From Clostridia bacterium (GTDB lineage Bacteria > Bacillota > Clostridia > Christensenellales > Borkfalkiaceae), in the NCBI GenBank assembly GCA_029066845.1, contig JAIEFR010000003.1, positions 48,676 to 112,675 on the forward strand: a DNA stretch of 64,000 bases. The letters are read 5' to 3'. A program made the position numbers and the translations under genes. Positions 60,317 through 64,000 of the stretch are shown here, one piece after another (the first letter of the stretch is position 1; every line of letters starts with the position of its first letter). Under the pieces are notes generated by a model. The model was not told the origin of the DNA, ran no database searches, and was given only the letters and a program-made list of their open reading frames with translations.

Positions 60317-63300
60317 TTAAGCACCCGTGACTTCAATATAGCAAAGATTGATGCTGTCGCCCTTGGTTATCTCGCAGGTACCCGCCGCAACAGTTGCCTC
60401 AACGAAGCCGTTACTGTCGGAAGTATAATCGGTGCCGTTTATTTTAATCTTTTTGCTTGCCGCACTTACCTTTAACTTCACCTTTGAATTTGCCGCCAAG
60501 GTTATTGTAACGTTGGTGCTGCTTTCCATTTTTAATGGATCGCTATACGTTTCTCCGTTATATTCAAACGTCTCACCATCTTTATAGTTACCGGTAACAA
60601 CAACATTTCCGGGAACAAGCTCTGTCAAAGGTTTATTCTTGTCATTCCTTGCGAAAATAGCAACCACCGTCTGCGCCTGAAGCTCATTATACTTAGCTAT
60701 AATCGCATCGTACTTAGTCTTATCGTCTGCGCTTACGCCGTTTTTCTGAGCCGCCGTAAGACTTTCGTACGCTGCTTTAAGTGTGCCACCGGTAGCAAGA
60801 GTTACGTTATCTGCGGTGGTTGCCGCCAGCAATTCGTTGAACGCAGCAAGGTTTGCCGCTTCCTTTTCCGCAGCTACGATTTCCGCGAGCTTAGCCCTGA
60901 GAACTGTGAGGGACGCGTTTACGTTGGTTACGGTAATTTTAGCTTTATCCTCGTCTTCGAGTGCACTGTAATCTTCGAGTTGTTCCTCATACAGAGAAAT
61001 TGCAAGCTCTACCGCTACTTTGCTGTCAACTATATCAAGACTTGAAGACAGGGGCAACCTGTTGATTTCATTCTGCAAATTGGTTAAAGCGTACTCTGCA
61101 AACTTATCTTGTGCCGCCGTAAGCTTTGCATAGTTGGTAACTTTGGACTGCGCCGACGCGCTTACCGCCTTGTAAGCCGTAGCCGCCGCCTGAATATCGG
61201 CGCTCGAATACTCGGTTACCGTACCTATATACTCGATGCGCGCAATTGCGTATTCAACCAAAACCGTTTCGTATGCCGACTGCGCTTTGGAAAGTCTTTC
61301 TTTAAGCTCCGCTCCCAGCTCCGTCTTTTCCTCTTCGGTTATTAAGTTTGCATAAGCCTGTTTAGCCTTTTCGATTGCGTTGCCGCTGCTTCTGGTTACG
61401 GGGTTGGGAATTGCCTCGATTGCCTTTTTAGCCTCGGCTATACGCGCCTCTTTGGCAGCCGCGGAGTCCTCCTGTACGGACAGCGAATTTATGGTGATTT
61501 CCTTATCCTTTTTACCCGAGCAAACCATATACGTGCCCGCGTCGAGCATAACCGTTCTCGAACCTGAGAACGCTTCGAGATAAACTTTACCGTCGTTTCG
61601 GATAACCTGAGGAGTTTCGCCCGTTGCGTCGATTGTCAGCGTGGTATTTGCCGCAACCGTGAACGTTACTACCTGACCTTTACCCTTCGTAGCCTTGGTT
61701 ATGCTGGGATTTGCGGTTGGTGCGGAAGTGTTCATTTCCTGCATCTTTGCGGTTACGTCGCTGTGACTCTGCGCACCCGCATACAGTACGCACCTTACTC
61801 TTGCGCCGATACTGTCGTCCAACAGCGCATCGGTCTTTTTATTCGTTGCGTCGTAGTAGAACAACGTGGAATCGGTATCGAAGGTTGCGTAGTCAGTATT
61901 GTTTGTCGGGTCCTTACAGTTGTTGGAAACCGTCTGCTCGCGCTTGTCTACGAGCGTAAGCGTTCCGGTACCTCCGTCACTGCACGCATAGAACGTATTA
62001 GCGTACGCCTTTGCCGCACCGCCCGTATCTTTCGATACGTTCTTACAGCCTTCGTAATAATTAGCTTCGGAGAACAGATAGCAGTTTGCCCTTAAAGAGT
62101 GCACGTAGGAAAGCGCGGGCTTTGAAATGTGCGAATAGGGCGTGCTGCTTTGTGCGGGGTCGCCGAATACGAAGTTATTGTAGAAGTGTACGTTTGCCTG
62201 CCTCGTTAAAGGAATACGCGAACCGCACTGATACCATATATTGTGGTGATAGGTCATATTGTACTGCAACGAACTGTCCGACGAACCGATAAGGTTGGTC
62301 TTGTGGCAGTACTCGAAGTAGTTGTAAGAGCAGGTGAAATAATATCCGCGCTTAAAGTCGCAGCTGCCGTCGCCTTCCTTCTTATCGGTCTGCTTGGGAG
62401 CGGGATTATCGCATCTGCCGGGAAGGAAAGTGTTGTTATGTATCCAGCACCTCTCTACGGGAGCGGTGATTTTTGTACTCGAAGCCTGACCTTCCATACC
62501 GATTGCGTCTTCGGGATACTCGTCAAACGTGAGGTTTCTGACCTCGAAGCTCTTGCCCAACCCCTTCTTGGAACCGTCGGTGCCGGCAATAAAGTGGAAG
62601 CCCCAGCCTTTTATCTTGGCGTCGTCGCCGATGCCTTCGATGGTTACGTTCTTCATATCCTTCATACGAGCCATATGCCCGTTATCCTCGGGGTTGCCGC
62701 CTTCGTCCTCGTTGGCAAAAGACGTTAAGCCCTCGGGGGAAGTAACCTCGCCCAAAAACCTTACTACGATAGGTCTTGTAAACGTGCCGAACGCAAGCGA
62801 ACTACCGTCGCTTTGTGAATACGTATTGCTGGGACGCGTAGCCTTTGAACTTCCGACGTTGCTTGAAGTGTACTGGTTGTTGTTCAGCCACCAGCCGATA
62901 CCCTTTGCGTAATAATCGCCGTTTTCGTTCCAGTTCTTGCCCTGTCCGCTGTAAGGGATTTTGAACAGAGTAACATCGCTGTTAGCCGCCGCAACTTCTT
63001 CCATAACCGTATCTTTATTCTCGTCGGTTACGTAGATGACCAGCGCGTTGTCTTTAAGCGTACCGTCGTTGTTATACGCTCCGACGCCTTCGCTGTAATT
63101 GAAGTGAGCGTAGCCCGAACGGTCGTAAGCCTTTACGGGAACGCCGCCCGTTATTTCGTTGGAATTTACCTTTACGTCGTAAACGCCGGCGGAAATACCG
63201 ACTATATCGGCGCGAACGCCGCCGTTCTTGCTACGGATAAGTTCGCTGTCAATTTCGTGCCAGCTGTCCGAACCGCCGTGCAGACGGTACGAAACGGTGG

Positions 63301-64000
63301 AAGTTGCCGCATTGCCGCTGAACTCAACCGCAATGCTCTCATAGTTGCCTTTAAGCAAGCTCACGCCCGCAGGCAATTCCGCCCACTGAGCTGTAAGAAC
63401 GAGGTTGGAGGTTACGGGAGTCGAAAAATCGTACGTTTCACCCGACGACTTCCAGCCGGTAAGATAATGTCCGTCGTTTTCGACGAGGGGTTCCACCGCC
63501 TGATTGCCGTTGGCTACGTTTTGAGTAACCGCGCCGTCAGAGAACTCTACCTTGAATTCAGCCGCGTTGGGGTCGGACTCCGCAGGAGTCGTCGTGGAGG
63601 TTACGCTGCCGATATCAACCGTTTTATTGAAAGTGAACGGGTCCTTTGAAACGGCTTGCGAACTGCCGGACAGTTTATCTAAAACGATTACCGTGCAGGT
63701 AAGCACCGTGTTGCCGTTGGTAGCCTTTACCTTTGCAACGCCCTTAGTCTTTGCCGAAATAACGCCGTCGCTGTTTACCGTTGCAACCGTAGGCTGCTCG
63801 GAAGTGAAAGTCGTTCCCGCGGCTGCAGACAACGTTTTGGTTGCACCCACCGTAAGCGAAACGGCAGTATCCTCGGAAAGAATTACGGGCGTTTCGGGTT
63901 CTTCGTCACCGGGACCCGGTGTCGGAGTCGGTGTAGGCTCCGGCGTAGGTGTCGGAGTCGGTGTAGGCGTAGGCGTCGGAGTCGGAGTCGGTGTAGGCTC
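60317..64000 (-). CDS. Multidomain pectate-lyase-like (PL1) surface protein, N-terminus outside the window
   Basis: At least 1227 residues; the frame is open through base 64000, so the apparent start at 63850 is not real. In order: a (Thr-Pro)n linker with Glu-Pro breaks; a Big_2 Ig-like domain (TVGATKTLSAAAG); an InlB-type repeat (GHYLTGWKSSGETYDF); and a PL1 beta-helix. The helix has RNLTFDEYPEDAI, SCDFKRGYYFTCSYNYF and the arginine-rich NIWYQCGSRIPLTRQANVHFYNN. Then come an Ig-like part and C-terminal helical repeats (AKKAIEAIPN, AKQAYANL). It is likely secreted and acts on pectin. No anchor motif is seen at the C-terminus. Confidence 0.88.
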   Translation of the reverse strand, partial: EPTPTPTPTPTPTPTPTPTPEPTPTPTPGPGDEEPETPVILSEDTAVSLTVGATKTLSAAAGTTFTSEQPTVATVNSDGVISAKTKGVAKVKATNGNTVLTCTVIVLDKLSGSSQAVSKDPFTFNKTVDIGSVTSTTTPAESDPNAAEFKVEFSDGAVTQNVANGNQAVEPLVENDGHYLTGWKSSGETYDFSTPVTSNLVLTAQWAELPAGVSLLKGNYESIAVEFSGNAATSTVSYRLHGGSDSWHEIDSELIRSKNGGVRADIVGISAGVYDVKVNSNEITGGVPVKAYDRSGYAHFNYSEGVGAYNNDGTLKDNALVIYVTDENKDTVMEEVAAANSDVTLFKIPYSGQGKNWNENGDYYAKGIGWWLNNNQYTSSNVGSSKATRPSNTYSQSDGSSLAFGTFTRPIVVRFLGEVTSPEGLTSFANEDEGGNPEDNGHMARMKDMKNVTIEGIGDDAKIKGWGFHFIAGTDGSKKGLGKSFEVRNLTFDEYPEDAIGMEGQASSTKITAPVERCWIHNNTFLPGRCDNPAPKQTDKKEGDGSCDFKRGYYFTCSYNYFEYCHKTNLIGSSDSSLQYNMTYHHNIWYQCGSRIPLTRQANVHFYNNFVFGDPAQSSTPYSHISKPALSYVHSLRANCYLFSEANYYEGCKNVSKDTGGAAKAYANTFYACSDGGTGTLTLVDKREQTVSNNCKDPTNNTDYATFDTDSTLFYYDATNKKTDALLDDSIGARVRCVLYAGAQSHSDVTAKMQEMNTSAPTANPSITKATKGKGQVVTFTVAANTTLTIDATGETPQVIRNDGKVYLEAFSGSRTVMLDAGTYMVCSGKKDKEITINSLSVQEDSAAAKEARIAEAKKAIEAIPNPVTRSSGNAIEKAKQAYANLITEEEKTELGAELKERLSKAQSAYETVLVEYAIARIEYIGTVTEYSSADIQAAATAYKAVSASAQSKVTNYAKLTAAQDKFAEYALTNLQNEINRLPLSSSLDIVDSKVAVELAISLYEEQLEDYSALEDEDKAKITVTNVNASLTVLRAKLAEIVAAEKEAANLAAFNELLAATTADNVTLATGGTLKAAYESLTAAQKNGVSADDKTKYDAIIAKYNELQAQTVVAIFARNDKNKPLTELVPGNVVVTGNYKDGETFEYNGETYSDPLKMESSTNVTITLAANSKVKLKVSAASKKIKINGTDYTSDSNGFVEATVAAGTCEITKGDSINLCYIEVTGA

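Noticed and set aside
63900..64000. Imperfect GTCGGA/GTGTAG hexamer repeats
   Set aside because: They encode a Thr-Pro linker; units are in multiples of three and imperfect, so no frame switching is expected.
1..64000. CRISPR arrays, insertion sequences, integrase or transposase genes
   Set aside because: None found: no array of spaced identical repeats and no recombinase motifs in any long frame.

Overview
The window looks like a chromosomal segment of an uncultured Gram-positive Clostridia-type bacterium. Evidence: rpsF-ssb-rpsR operon, an MgtE transporter, a Spo0A-like regulator, SpoIIE- and LiaRS-like proteins, AAGGAG-type ribosome sites and clear TTGACA/TATAAT promoters. Core genes are moderately GC-rich. 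Two stretches (about 5.6-25.9 kb, and to a lesser degree 53.1-54.0 kb) are more AT-rich and carry accessory genes. Species cannot be told from the sequence.

Layout. 1-5.4 kb: alpha/beta hydrolase (partial), GH3 beta-glycosidase, stand-alone TrpB-like enzyme, iron alcohol dehydrogenase. 5.54 kb: tRNA-Gln(CUG), which opens a roughly 20-kb island. The island holds a RES-domain protein, a DGQHR protein with its own DNA methyltransferase, a complete type IC-like restriction-modification operon (hsdM, HEPN-like, nuclease-like, hsdS, hsdS fragment, membrane protein, hsdR) under an Xre regulator, a divergent DUF5677-like gene, and a 4.9-kb module (AAA ATPase with DUF4143, a frame-broken small gene, a Spo0A-like regulator, a GHKL sensor kinase, a small hypothetical). 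That module is bracketed by two 116-bp direct repeats about 90% identical. No integrase gene is present. 25.9-34 kb: FtsX-type ABC exporter with its own two-component system, MgtC, an ECF-like sigma factor with a membrane partner, and a short-chain dehydrogenase. 34-39 kb: a 1.6k-residue surface protein. 39-47.5 kb: ribosomal/SSB operon, a membrane-anchored unknown, CCA transferase, lipid kinase, PAS-SpoIIE phosphatase, MgtE. 47.5-60.2 kb: LiaRS-like pair, two RadC paralogues, PepV-like dipeptidase, YcxB-like protein, GDSL hydrolase, tRNA-Ser(GCU), an unknown gene, a dGTPase-like HD protein, and sbcDC behind an Xre-like regulator. 60.3-64 kb: a secreted pectate-lyase-like protein that runs off the end.

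The most notable signals are two contingency loci. One is a 7x AGAC tract at the end of hsdS; one unit more, or two fewer, would fuse the two-domain HsdS to a downstream third target-recognition half. The other is an 11-G tract just after the start of the giant surface protein, which puts it out of frame as assembled. hsdS also carries TAEL-type 12-bp repeats like those that set spacer length in the EcoR124 family. Together these suggest an organism that switches both its methylation specificity and its surface. Starts were moved from the longest open frame wherever a ribosome site or promoter contradicted it.
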